Source of the DNA: CAVVNN01 sp963749605
GTDB lineage: Bacteria > Actinomycetota > Thermoleophilia > Solirubrobacterales > 70-9
Assembly: GCA_963749605.1 (NCBI GenBank)
Contig: CAVVNN010000004.1
Span: forward strand, 620,001 to 684,000
DNA length: 64,000 nt
Reading direction: 5' to 3'
The position numbers were made by a program, and so were the translations under genes. The notes under the pieces were generated by a model. The model worked only from the letters and a program-made list of their open reading frames with translations. It was not told the origin of the DNA and ran no database searches. Below, piece after piece: positions 33,815-42,574 of this stretch (position 1 is the stretch's first letter; each line of letters begins with the position of its first letter).

Positions 33815-34609
33815 TCATGGAAGCTCCTGCCCCAAGGTCGCGGCGAAAGCCTCCTGCGCTTCGCGAGTCCGGATACCGGGGACCTGGGGAAGCTCAGCCC
33901 CGTCGATCGCGGCGACCGCCTGGATCTCGCGCGTGGTCGAGGCGAGGAAGGCCTCGCTCGCGGCGCGGAGGTCGTCCAGGGGCCATGGCCCCTCTTCTAC
34001 ATGCAGCGCCTTGACCAACCGGTCCCGCGTGATCGACTCCAGCACCCCGGCGTCGAGCGCCGGCGTGCGAAGCCCACCCTCGGGCGAGACCCAGAAGATC
34101 GCGGAGGTGGGCGCCTCCAACACAGTGCCGTCGGGCCGGACGAGAACCGCCTCCTCGGCGTCGCGGGCCTTGGCGAGCCGGGTCGCCTCCATATTGGCCG
34201 CGTAGGAGAGTGACTTGACCCCGTTGAGGATCTCGCTCGGGCTGTAGGTGACGGTGGCGAGCCGTAGCGTCTCGGCGTGGGGCGGCAGCGGCTCGGTGGC
34301 AGCGATCCGCCGCCCGCCGCGGGTGACGATCAGCCGCAGCTGGCCGTCGGTGTCGTCGGCCACCCCGAGCAGCGCCTCGATCTCGTCCTCCAGCGCCGCG
34401 CGGTCGAACTCCAACTCGATCGCCGCGGCGGAGCGCTCGAGCCGGTCGATGTGGTCGCCGAGGGCGAACGCGCGCCCCGCGTAGAGGCGGATCACCTCGA
34501 AGGCGCCGTCGCCGCGGTAGAGACCGTCGTCGCGGAGCGGGACCATCGCCTCGGCGGTGGGAGAGATCGTCCCGTCGACGCTGGCGAGCTCGTTGAAGGC
34601 GGTCGTCAT
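33815..34609 (-). CDS. class IV aminotransferase (branched-chain/aminodeoxychorismate lyase-like)
   Basis: 264 residues of fold-type IV PLP enzymes. The PLP-binding Lys is in GVKSLSYAANMEATRLAK, the conserved Glu in VLEAPTSAIFWV, and an SITRD segment follows. Members include branched-chain and D-amino acid transaminases and aminodeoxychorismate lyase; motifs here do not settle which. It lies between thiolase and acyl-CoA dehydrogenase in the same operon, so an amino-acid or keto-acid role linked to acyl-CoA breakdown is possible. Confidence 0.88.
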   Translation of the reverse strand: MTTAFNELASVDGTISPTAEAMVPLRDDGLYRGDGAFEVIRLYAGRAFALGDHIDRLERSAAAIELEFDRAALEDEIEALLGVADDTDGQLRLIVTRGGRRIAATEPLPPHAETLRLATVTYSPSEILNGVKSLSYAANMEATRLAKARDAEEAVLVRPDGTVLEAPTSAIFWVSPEGGLRTPALDAGVLESITRDRLVKALHVEEGPWPLDDLRAASEAFLASTTREIQAVAAIDGAELPQVPGIRTREAQEAFAATLGQELP

Positions 34610-34625
34610 CGGCCGGGCGAGGATT

Positions 34626-35825
<1,200 letters not shown>

Positions 35826-35882
35826 CGATCGCGGATTAAACAGGGCTGGGTCGAATGGGGGCTGCGCGCGTATCCTTCCCCG

Positions 35883-36176
35883 GTGGGCTTCGTCCTGGCA
35901 ACGGTCGCCATGCTCGCCTTCTTGATCGGCATCCTGGTCGTCGTCGGCCGCTTCTACCCCGGCAGCGACGCCGACCTCGTCGATTGGAGGCCGACCCGCT
36001 CGCCCGAAGTCGAGGCGCAGAACGAGATCGATGACATCCGCCAGATGCTGGAGGCCCAGAACGAAATGCGCCGCCGTCGCGGAGCTCCGGAGATGACCGA
36101 GGCGGACCTGCAGCGCGAGGTAGCCAAGGACGAGCGCAACCGGGTGCGCGACGGCGACCCCTTCGAAGGGGCGTAG
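35883..36176 (+). CDS. small single-helix membrane protein
   Basis: 97 residues from GTG. One N-terminal TM helix (GFVLATVAMLAFLIGILVVV), then a charged cytoplasmic part with Asp/Glu/Arg-rich helical sequence (AQNEIDDIRQMLEAQNEMRR) likely to form a coiled coil. No family is recognised. It diverges from thiolase across 57 bp and precedes the Rossmann-fold gene. Confidence 0.7.
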   Translation: MGFVLATVAMLAFLIGILVVVGRFYPGSDADLVDWRPTRSPEVEAQNEIDDIRQMLEAQNEMRRRRGAPEMTEADLQREVAKDERNRVRDGDPFEGA

Positions 36177-36185
36177 GCCAGGCCG

Positions 36186-36674
36186 TTGGCGCGGGCGCTG
36201 ATCGTCGGTTGCGGCTGCCGGGGCAGGCTCTTGGGAGAGCGGCTGCTTGCCGAGGGCTGGCTGGTGCGGGGCACCAGCCGCCGCGATGACGGCCTGGCGG
36301 CAATCGAGGCGGCTGGGATCGAGCCCACCCTCGCCGACCCCGATCGCCCGGACACCCTGCTCGACCTGGTCGGCGACGTCGCGGTGGTCCACTGGCTGCT
36401 CGGCTCGGCGCGGGGGAGCCCGAAGGCGGTCGCGGCGATCCACGGCCCCCGGCTGGAGCGCTTCCTCGAAAAGCTCGTCGACACCCCCGTGCGCGGCTTC
36501 GTCTACGAGACGGCGGGAAGCGTCGACCCGTCCTTGCGGGAGCGGGGGGCGGCGGCGGTCCGCGCCGCGGGGGAGAGGTGGCGCATCCCGGTCGTCGTCC
36601 TCGAGACGGACCCCGGCGACGTCTCGGCCTGGGCCGAGACCGCGCTCGTGGCCACCCTGCGCCTCACCGGTTAG
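36186..36674 (+). CDS. short Rossmann-fold (NAD-epimerase-like) protein
   Basis: 162 residues from a TTG. The N-terminal ALIVGCGCRGRLLGERLLAE is a dinucleotide-binding turn like those of extended SDR/epimerase proteins, followed by RGTSRRDD. There is no YxxxK active site, and the protein is about half the family's length, so it may be a binding or regulatory remnant. It is 9 bp after the small membrane gene. Confidence 0.7.
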   Translation: MARALIVGCGCRGRLLGERLLAEGWLVRGTSRRDDGLAAIEAAGIEPTLADPDRPDTLLDLVGDVAVVHWLLGSARGSPKAVAAIHGPRLERFLEKLVDTPVRGFVYETAGSVDPSLRERGAAAVRAAGERWRIPVVVLETDPGDVSAWAETALVATLRLTG

Positions 36675-36806
36675 CTCGTCGATGGGCCGATTCCCCACCA
36701 TAGAGGGGCGTTTGCGGTCGTCAACGGCCGGCGGATCGATATAGCTAAACTCTGATGGGAATTCAGGTAAATCGCTTGACAGCGACTTCCAGAGAGGAGC
36801 GGTCCG

Positions 36807-37472
36807 ATGGCATTGCAACTTGGTGACGTAGCACCCGATTTCGAGGCCAGCACGACCGAGGGCCCGGTCAAGTTCCACGACTGGATTGGCGACTCCTGGG
36901 CGGTGCTGTTCTCACACCCGAAAGACTTCACGCCTGTCTGCACGACGGAGCTCGGCTACATGGCGAGCATCGAGCCCGAGTTCGCGAAGCGCAACGTGAA
37001 GATCATCGGCCTCTCGGTCGACCCGCTCGACAAGCACGAGCAGTGGGCGAGCGACATCGAGGCAACCCAGGGCACGGCGCCGAACTACCCGATCGTCAGC
37101 GACGCCGACTTCCATATCTCCAAGCTCTACGGAATGCTGGCGGCCGAGGTCTCCGGCGACGCCGCGGACCGCACCCCCGCCGACAACCAGACCGTGCGCA
37201 ACGTCTTCGTCATCGGCCCCGACAAGAAGATCAAGCTCATCCTCGTCTACCCGATGACGACCGGGCGCAACTTCGACGAGGTCCTGCGCGTGATCGACTC
37301 GCTCCAGCTCACCGCCGAGCACAAAGTCGCGACCCCGGCCCAATGGCAGCAGGGCGACGACGTGATCATCGCCGGCTCGGTCTCCAACGACCAGGCAAAG
37401 GAGATCTATCCGGAGGGCTGGGAGGAGCCGCGTCCCTACATCCGCATCGTCCCCCAGCCCGCGAAGGTCTAG
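36807..37472 (+). CDS. 1-Cys peroxiredoxin (Prx6 type)
   Basis: 221 residues. The peroxidatic Cys is in DFTPVCTTELGYMA. The long C-terminal domain (TPAQWQQGDDVIIAGSVSND and EGWEEPRPYIRIV) marks the Prx6 subfamily, and no resolving Cys is present. It reduces H2O2 and organic or lipid peroxides in the cytoplasm. A strong GAGAGGAG lies before the ATG. The ~130-bp upstream gap includes an AT-richer stretch (ATATAGCTAAACT at ~36739) that probably holds its promoter. Confidence 0.95.
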   Translation: MALQLGDVAPDFEASTTEGPVKFHDWIGDSWAVLFSHPKDFTPVCTTELGYMASIEPEFAKRNVKIIGLSVDPLDKHEQWASDIEATQGTAPNYPIVSDADFHISKLYGMLAAEVSGDAADRTPADNQTVRNVFVIGPDKKIKLILVYPMTTGRNFDEVLRVIDSLQLTAEHKVATPAQWQQGDDVIIAGSVSNDQAKEIYPEGWEEPRPYIRIVPQPAKV

Positions 37473-37480
37473 CCGGGCGT

Positions 37481-38050
37481 CTAGCCGAGCCGATCCAGCA
37501 GGTCGCCGAGGATGCGGGCGGTTGCGCCCCAGATCTGGTGCTCGTCGACCGTATAGGTCGGGGTGTGGATGGGGACGCCGCGGCGGACCAGGCGGCGCAT
37601 CTCATAGCTCTCTCGCAGAACGTCGAGTGAGAAGGCGAGGACGGTCTCGACCTCGGAGGGGTTGGGCTCGAGGCCCAACTCGCCGGGGTGGGCGACCTCT
37701 CCGACGAAGGGGTGGATGCGGTAGCCGGTGACGAAGGTGGAGACCGGCGGCAGGGCGCCGCTCAGCTCGACCGCCGCTGGGTCGAGGCCGATCTCCTCCT
37801 GTGCCTCGCGCAGCGCCGTCGCGGTGAGGTCGGCGTCGTCGGGGTCCTGGCGACCGCCGGGGAAGGAGATCTCTCCGGCGTGGCGCCGCAGGTCGGCGCG
37901 GCGCTCGGTGAAGACGAGCCCGGGATCCTCCGGCCAGCCGTAGAGGGCCACCAACACCGCTGCGTCGGTGCCGCCGCGGGCCTCCATCGAGATTGCCTCC
38001 TCGGGCGTGAGCAGCAGGTTCCCCAGCGCCTTTGGCGCTTTATCCGTCAT
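37481..38050 (-). CDS. Nudix hydrolase, CoA pyrophosphatase type
   Basis: 189 residues. The Nudix box runs FPGGRQDPDDADLTATALRE then AQEEIGL. PVSTFVTGYRIHPFVGEV and the preceding ISFPGGR match the CoA pyrophosphatase (NudL/PCD1) group, which splits CoA or its oxidised forms. The first Nudix Glu position is Asp, as in some members. It ends tail-to-tail with peroxiredoxin. Confidence 0.88.
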   Translation of the reverse strand: MTDKAPKALGNLLLTPEEAISMEARGGTDAAVLVALYGWPEDPGLVFTERRADLRRHAGEISFPGGRQDPDDADLTATALREAQEEIGLDPAAVELSGALPPVSTFVTGYRIHPFVGEVAHPGELGLEPNPSEVETVLAFSLDVLRESYEMRRLVRRGVPIHTPTYTVDEHQIWGATARILGDLLDRLG

Positions 38051-38075
38051 ATAGCCGAGGAAAGCGCCACTCGAG

Positions 38076-38888
38076 TCAAATGATCACCTGGACGGTGCCG
38101 CCGTCCACCGACCAGGCGGCGCCGCTGACGTAGGAGGCCCGCTCGGAGCAGAGGAAGACGATCGCGGCGGCGATCTCGCCGACCTCGGCGAGCCGGCCGA
38201 TCGGCCGCTTCGAGCCGGCGGCCTCCAGCGCCTCCTCGCGACTCGCAGCACCGGACAGCTCCTGGGACTGGTCGAGCAGGCCGCCGGGCTCCATCCACAT
38301 CTCCGATTCGACCGGGCCCGGGCAGATCGCGTTGACGAGAACGCCCTGCTTCGCGTAGCGGTCGGCGAAGAGGCGGGAGAGGGAGAGCTCGGCCGCCTTC
38401 GCCACCGAGTACTCGGGCATCGCCGAGGAGGGACGCTTGCCCGCGGTCGAGCAGACGTTGACGACGCGCCCCCAGCCGCGTTCGGCCATCGTGGGGGCGG
38501 CTGCGCGCATCGCCCGCAGCGGCGCCATCACGCTCAGCTCGTATTGCGCCCGCCAGTCCTCGTCGGGCACCTCGTAGAGGTCGCGCCATTTGGCCGCGCC
38601 GGCGCCGTTGACCAGCACGTCGAGGACGCCGAAGCGCCCGCTTGCCTCTGCCAGCATCCGCTCGCCCGCGTCCTCGGCCGTCACGTCGAGCGCCAGGTGG
38701 GCGGCGCGCCCGCCTGCACCGGCGCCGGCGGCGCTCGCCTCCCCGGTGGCGGCCTCGAGCCGATCCTCGCTGCGCGCGACCAGCAGCACGCTCGCTCCCT
38801 CGGCGCAGAGCAGCCGCGCGGTCTCGCGGCCGATCCCGCGGCTGGCGCCGGTCACGACGCAGCTGCGCCCGCGGAGCCCGAAATCCAT
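38076..38888 (-). CDS. short-chain dehydrogenase/reductase
   Basis: 270 residues, classical SDR. Cofactor motif TGASRGIGRE, NGAGAAK (NxAG position), catalytic Ser in NVCSTAGKR, and YSVAKAAE (YxxxK). An Arg after the glycine motif (LLVARSEDRLE) hints at NADP(H). The C-terminal VSGAAWSVDGGT is typical. It is followed downstream by the Nudix gene and sits directly after osmC (its start codon abuts the osmC stop). Confidence 0.92.
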   Translation of the reverse strand: MDFGLRGRSCVVTGASRGIGRETARLLCAEGASVLLVARSEDRLEAATGEASAAGAGAGGRAAHLALDVTAEDAGERMLAEASGRFGVLDVLVNGAGAAKWRDLYEVPDEDWRAQYELSVMAPLRAMRAAAPTMAERGWGRVVNVCSTAGKRPSSAMPEYSVAKAAELSLSRLFADRYAKQGVLVNAICPGPVESEMWMEPGGLLDQSQELSGAASREEALEAAGSKRPIGRLAEVGEIAAAIVFLCSERASYVSGAAWSVDGGTVQVII

Positions 38889-39287
38889 CTACAGCGGCTC
38901 GACCCGGTCGGAGACGTCGACCGGCGTCTCGCCGGCGATCACCCTGTGCACGGGGCACTTGCGGGCGACCGCGACCAGCCGCTCCCTCTGTTCGTCGGAG
39001 AGGTCTCCGGGGAGGCGCAGGGACACCGCGAACGAGCTCGGCGCCGCGCCCTCGTACTCGACGTTCGCCTCGACCTCAATGTTGCCGATCTCCCATCCTT
39101 TGCGCTCCGCGTACATCTCCATCGTGATCGCGGTGCAGGCGGCGAGGCTGGCGGTGAGCAGCAGGGTGGGCCGGGGCCCGGTGTCGGCGCCGCCGACCGC
39201 AGCCGGCTCGTCGACGACGATCGTGTGCCCGCCCTCGATCTCGACCTCGTGGGCGAAGGCGTTGCGGCGGCGGGCGACGACCCTCAT
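38889..39287 (-). CDS. OsmC/Ohr-family protein
   Basis: 132 residues. The two redox cysteines sit in SLAACTAITMEMYAERK and ARKCPVHRVI, the normal OsmC arrangement for thiol-dependent reduction of organic hydroperoxides. Its end abuts the SDR start, and its start overlaps the cobalamin adenosyltransferase stop (ATGA), so the three genes form one operon. Confidence 0.92.
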   Translation of the reverse strand: MRVVARRRNAFAHEVEIEGGHTIVVDEPAAVGGADTGPRPTLLLTASLAACTAITMEMYAERKGWEIGNIEVEANVEYEGAAPSSFAVSLRLPGDLSDEQRERLVAVARKCPVHRVIAGETPVDVSDRVEPL

Positions 39288-39859
39288 CCGGCCTGGCCCC
39301 TGCCGCGGCCCTCGAACAGCGCCGGGTCCTCGACGTCGGCGAAGCGAGCCATCGCGTAGGCGAGGTCGGAGGCGCGGTTGACGAAGTGGATCACGGTCTC
39401 GCTCGCCAGCTCGCCCGCCTCGCCGAGGGCGGAGATGCGGCGCTCGGCGCGACGGATCGCAGTGCGAGCGACGTCGAGTTGCGCCGAGAGCTGGTTACCG
39501 CCGGGGATGACGAACTTCGGCGGCAGGTCGACCTGCGACATGTAGCGGTCGATCCGCTCCTCCAGCTCGGCCACCATCTCCTCGGTGGTGCGGCTGATTC
39601 CGTCTTCGAGTCGCTCGCTCGCCTGCGGCGCGGTCGCCAGCTCGGCGCCGGCGACGAAGAGGTCGTCCTGGAGGCGGAGGACGTCGGCTGCCAGCTCGGC
39701 CCGATCGAGGCCGCAGAGGGCGCGGGCTACGCCGAGCTGAGAGCAGGCCTCGTCGAGCGAGCCGTAGGCCTCGGTGCGGCCGTGGTGCTTGGGGACGCGC
39801 CCGCCGTACCAGAGCGAGGTCGACCCGTCGTCGCCCTTCTTCGTGTAGATCTTGACCAC
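39284..39859 (-). CDS. cob(I)alamin adenosyltransferase, PduO type
   Basis: 191 residues. YTKKGDDGSTSLWYGGRV is the N-terminal ATP-binding signature, followed by RTEAYGSLDEACSQLGVAR and the RRAERRI Arg/Glu cluster. It adenosylates cob(I)alamin for B12-dependent enzymes such as methylmalonyl-CoA mutase; no such mutase is in the window. The first gene of the adenosyltransferase-osmC-SDR operon. Longer frames through it from the DUF1015 region are spurious. Confidence 0.94.
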   Translation of the reverse strand: MVKIYTKKGDDGSTSLWYGGRVPKHHGRTEAYGSLDEACSQLGVARALCGLDRAELAADVLRLQDDLFVAGAELATAPQASERLEDGISRTTEEMVAELEERIDRYMSQVDLPPKFVIPGGNQLSAQLDVARTAIRRAERRISALGEAGELASETVIHFVNRASDLAYAMARFADVEDPALFEGRGRGQAG

Positions 39860-39884
39860 GGCCCGATCCTACGCCGCGACCCCG

Positions 39885-41179
39885 TCAGCCGACCGGGTTG
39901 AAGACCAGCCCGGTCAGCACCTTCGGGAAGAAGTAGGTCGACTTCGGCGGCATGTTCTCGTCGCTTTCGCAGATCGCTCGGACCTGGTCGACCGGGATCG
40001 GGCGGAGGATGAAGGCGACGTCGTAGGCGCCGTCCTCGAGCAGGCGCGAGCGAGTCCTCGACGCTCTTCGCGTAGCCGAGGCCGCGCTTGGCGAGGATGT
40101 CGTCGTCGCTCAGCCCGGCGATCCCCTTCAGGACCAGCGTCTCGAGGATCGCCGCGTCGAGGCGGCGGTAGGCCTCGGGCTTGCCGGCGCAGCTGCTCGT
40201 CGAGCTCGGCGATCGCACTGTCCTTGAGCCGCAGCCGGAAGCCGCGCCGGTGGTAGGAGTCGTAGAGGCCGAAGACGCCGACGCCCGTCCTCGCCGAGCG
40301 GGTCGAGTTGCTCGACCGGCACCTCGGTCGCCTCGAACAGCTCGCGCAGGCCCTCGTCGAGCCGCCGCTGGCGCTCCGGGTCGTCGGCGAAACCGGAGAG
40401 CAGGCGGTGGGTGGGGAAGACGGTGAGGCCGGGGTCGTCGAGCCCGGTCAGCGCCATCAGCGTGAAGTTGTGATCGCCCTCGCCACCGATCTCGTCGCGG
40501 TAGGCGATCGCCGTCTCGTAGCGGTGGTGGCCGTCGGCGATCAGCAGCTGGGCGTCGGCGAGCAGCTCGCTGACCGCGGAGTGAATCGCGGGGTCGCCGA
40601 CCCGCCAGACCCTGGTCACGGTGCCGCCGGAGTCGGTGGCTTCGCCCCACGGCTGCTCCGCCTCGATCGCGGGCGCCACCAGCGGCCACGGGTCCTTGGT
40701 GCTGAGCGAGAAGATCGGCGAGAGGTTGTGGCGGGTGGCGCGGGTCAGGTCGAGCCGGTCCTTCTTCGGCCCCGGCAGGGTGCGCTCGTGGGGCAGGACC
40801 TGGCCCGCCTCGAAGTCCTCGACCCGGACCCGGGCGAGGATGCCGTGGCGGGTGCGGGCGGCGCCGTCGGGTCCGCTGTAGTCCTGGGTCATCGCCCAGA
40901 TCGCCGGCTCGGAGTCCTCGACCAAGGCGCCGGCCTCGCGCCAGGCCTCCATCGCCTGGGCGGCCCGCACGTAGGGGTCGTCGTCCGTCTGCTGCGGTCC
41001 GGTCTCCCCGTACGGTTTCGGCAGGTCGATCGCGACCGCGTTGTAGGGGGAGCGCGCCAGCAGCTCCGCCCGCTGCGTCGCGTCGATCACGTCGTAAGGA
41101 GGGCGCCGCAACCCTGTCCAGCGATCCGACCGACATCGAGGTCGTAGTGGGTGGCGAGGATCGGGCGCACGTCGGCCAT
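39885..41179 (-). pseudogene. DUF1015-family gene broken by several indels
   Basis: DUF1015 blocks are spread over three frames. The start MADVRPILATHYDLDVG (41179) loses frame twice before PPYDVIDATQRAELL. A long correct block (about 41090-40330: SPYNAVAIDLPKP, DGHHRYETAIAYRD, TVFPTHRLLSG) follows. Then GLYDSYHRRGFRL, LKGIAGLSDDDILAKRGLGY and the end VFNPVG (39885) are each in different frames. At about 41108, GCGCCCTCCTTAC carries one extra base; at about 40055, SLARLLED lacks two bases. The sequence otherwise looks fully conserved, so sequencing errors are as likely as true decay. Confidence 0.8.
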
Positions 41180-41251
41180 CGCCCGGAAGCTAGCGGTTGT
41201 CTCGCCCTGTCGGCTCAGAGGCTGGGCCGACCCAGGCTAAGATCGTCCCAG

Positions 41252-41325
41252 CGGGGCGTGGCGCAGCCTGGTAGCGCGCGGCCTTTGGGTGGCCGAGGTC
41301 CCCGGTTCGAATCCGGGCGCCCCGA
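41252..41325 (+). tRNA. tRNA-Pro (UGG)
   Basis: Acceptor CGGGGCG/CGCCCCG, D arm with AGCCTGGTA, anticodon stem CGGCC/GGCCG around TTTGGGT (anticodon TGG) and T arm CCCGGTTCGAATCCGGG. CCA is not encoded. Confidence 0.95.
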
Positions 41326-41389
41326 TGATGCAAGCCCGCTGGACGCTTGTCTGGTTTAGTACATGCGAGACCGAGCCGATGGGGTGGCG

Positions 41390-41647
41390 ATGACGAACGG
41401 AGAGGAACGCATCGAGCGCCGCAGGGAACGGGCCGTGTTCGAAACGGACCGGCACGTCATCGTCGGCGACGTCACGTTGCCTCCAGAGGGCTACCAGAGC
41501 CGTTTTTCGGATGCTCTGAACCGCCCCGACATCGACTTCATTCCCCTCACCCACGTGGAGATCACGTCAATGGCGGACGGCACGGTCAACGAGCGCCCGT
41601 TCATCGTGCTCTCGAAAGAGCACGTTCGGCTCGCCTTCCCCCTCTAG
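41390..41647 (+). CDS. conserved small protein, DUF6812-like
   Basis: 85 residues from MTNGEERIERRRERAVFET, preceded by GGGGTGG. A Met at 41363 in the same frame lacks a ribosome-binding site. The recognisable part is VFETDRHVIVGDVTLPPEGY and RPFIVLSKEHVRLAF, a small beta-rich cytoplasmic family of unknown function that I recall as DUF6812. It stands alone between tRNA-Pro and the convergent membrane gene. Confidence 0.75.
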   Translation: MTNGEERIERRRERAVFETDRHVIVGDVTLPPEGYQSRFSDALNRPDIDFIPLTHVEITSMADGTVNERPFIVLSKEHVRLAFPL

Positions 41648-41654
41648 ACGGCGC

Positions 41655-41939
41655 CTATGCCGAGGCGGTTCGGCGCTGGCCCTCTCGGGCGTAGGAGCCA
41701 AGGTCGAAGAGGAAGCCGAGGATGACGATGAACCACTCGAACCCGTTGACGCTGTCGGAGGAGCTCCACATCACCGCGTAGGCGAGCGTCGTCCACGGCA
41801 ACAGGAAGAAGCCGAGGAAGGGGACGAACCAGCTGTCGAAGGCGCGGCTGAGCAGGTCGGTGAAGAGCCACAGCGCGAACAGCGCCAGGCGCGGCGAGAG
41901 GAAGGCGAAGAGGACGACGAGGCAGCCGATGAGCCCACG
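41655..41939 (-). CDS. small membrane protein with unclear start
   Basis: The frame reads GCLVVLFAFLSPRLALFALW, LLSRAFDSWFVPFLGFFLLP, AYAVMWSSSDSVNGFEWF and ILGFLFDLGSYARE before TAG: about 94 codons and three TM helices. No in-frame start codon follows the upstream TAG at 41940-41942. A GTG one base out of frame (GTGGGC-TCATCGGC) would be in frame if one base were missing, so an indel at about 41930 is likely. It is in the indel-rich 39.9-43.1 kb stretch. Confidence 0.65.
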   Translation of the reverse strand, partial: RGLIGCLVVLFAFLSPRLALFALWLFTDLLSRAFDSWFVPFLGFFLLPWTTLAYAVMWSSSDSVNGFEWFIVILGFLFDLGSYAREGQRRTASA

Positions 41940-41965
41940 CTACACCGGCGCTACGCTGTTTTCCA

Positions 41966-42535
41966 GTGCGTCACGCTGTCCTCGACACGCCAATGGAGCG
42001 CCCCTTCCCCGACGGGATCGAGGTCGCCTACCTCGCCCTCGGCTGCTTCTGGGGCGCGGAGCGGCTCTTCTGGGCGCTCGACGGCGTCTACACGACGGCG
42101 GTCGGCTACATGAACGGGACGACGCCCAACCCCACCTACGAGGAGGTCTGCAGCGGCAGGACCGGCCACGCCGAGGCGGTGCTGGTCGCCTTCGACCCGG
42201 CGAAGGTCTCCTACGCCGACCTGCTCAAGGTCTTCTTCGAGGAGCATGACCCGACCCAGGGGATGCGGCAGGGCAACGACGTCGGCACCCAGTACCGCTC
42301 GGGGATCTACTTCGTCAACGACGCCCAGAAGGCGATGGCGGAGATGGCCGGGCAGGCCTACGATGAGGCGCTGCGCGCCGCGGGCCACGAACCGGTCACC
42401 ACCGAGATCGAGCCGGCCGGTCCCTTCTATTACGCCGAGGACTACCACCAGCAGTACCTGCACAAGGTGCCGAACGGCTACTGCGGCCTGGCGGGTACGG
42501 GCGTCTCCTGTCGCATCCCGGCCACCGCCTCCTAG
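41966..42535 (+). CDS. msrA: peptide methionine-S-sulfoxide reductase
   Basis: 189 residues from GTG at 41966 (Met at 41993 is an alternative). GCFWGAERLFW holds the nucleophile Cys; YHQQYLHK and EEHDPTQGMRQGNDVGTQY are canonical MsrA. C-terminal cysteines in GYCGLAG and GVSCRIP can serve as resolving residues. It repairs Met-S-oxide in proteins. The frame is intact within an otherwise indel-rich stretch. Confidence 0.95.
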   Translation: MRHAVLDTPMERPFPDGIEVAYLALGCFWGAERLFWALDGVYTTAVGYMNGTTPNPTYEEVCSGRTGHAEAVLVAFDPAKVSYADLLKVFFEEHDPTQGMRQGNDVGTQYRSGIYFVNDAQKAMAEMAGQAYDEALRAAGHEPVTTEIEPAGPFYYAEDYHQQYLHKVPNGYCGLAGTGVSCRIPATAS

Positions 42536-42574
42536 CGCCCGCACGCCCGGCGCGCCGACTAGCATCCCGCGCCG

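Noticed and set aside
39727..41136. A single 469-residue frame across DUF1015 and part of the adenosyltransferase
   Set aside because: It contains only fragments of DUF1015 in the right frame and overlaps the well-supported PduO gene.
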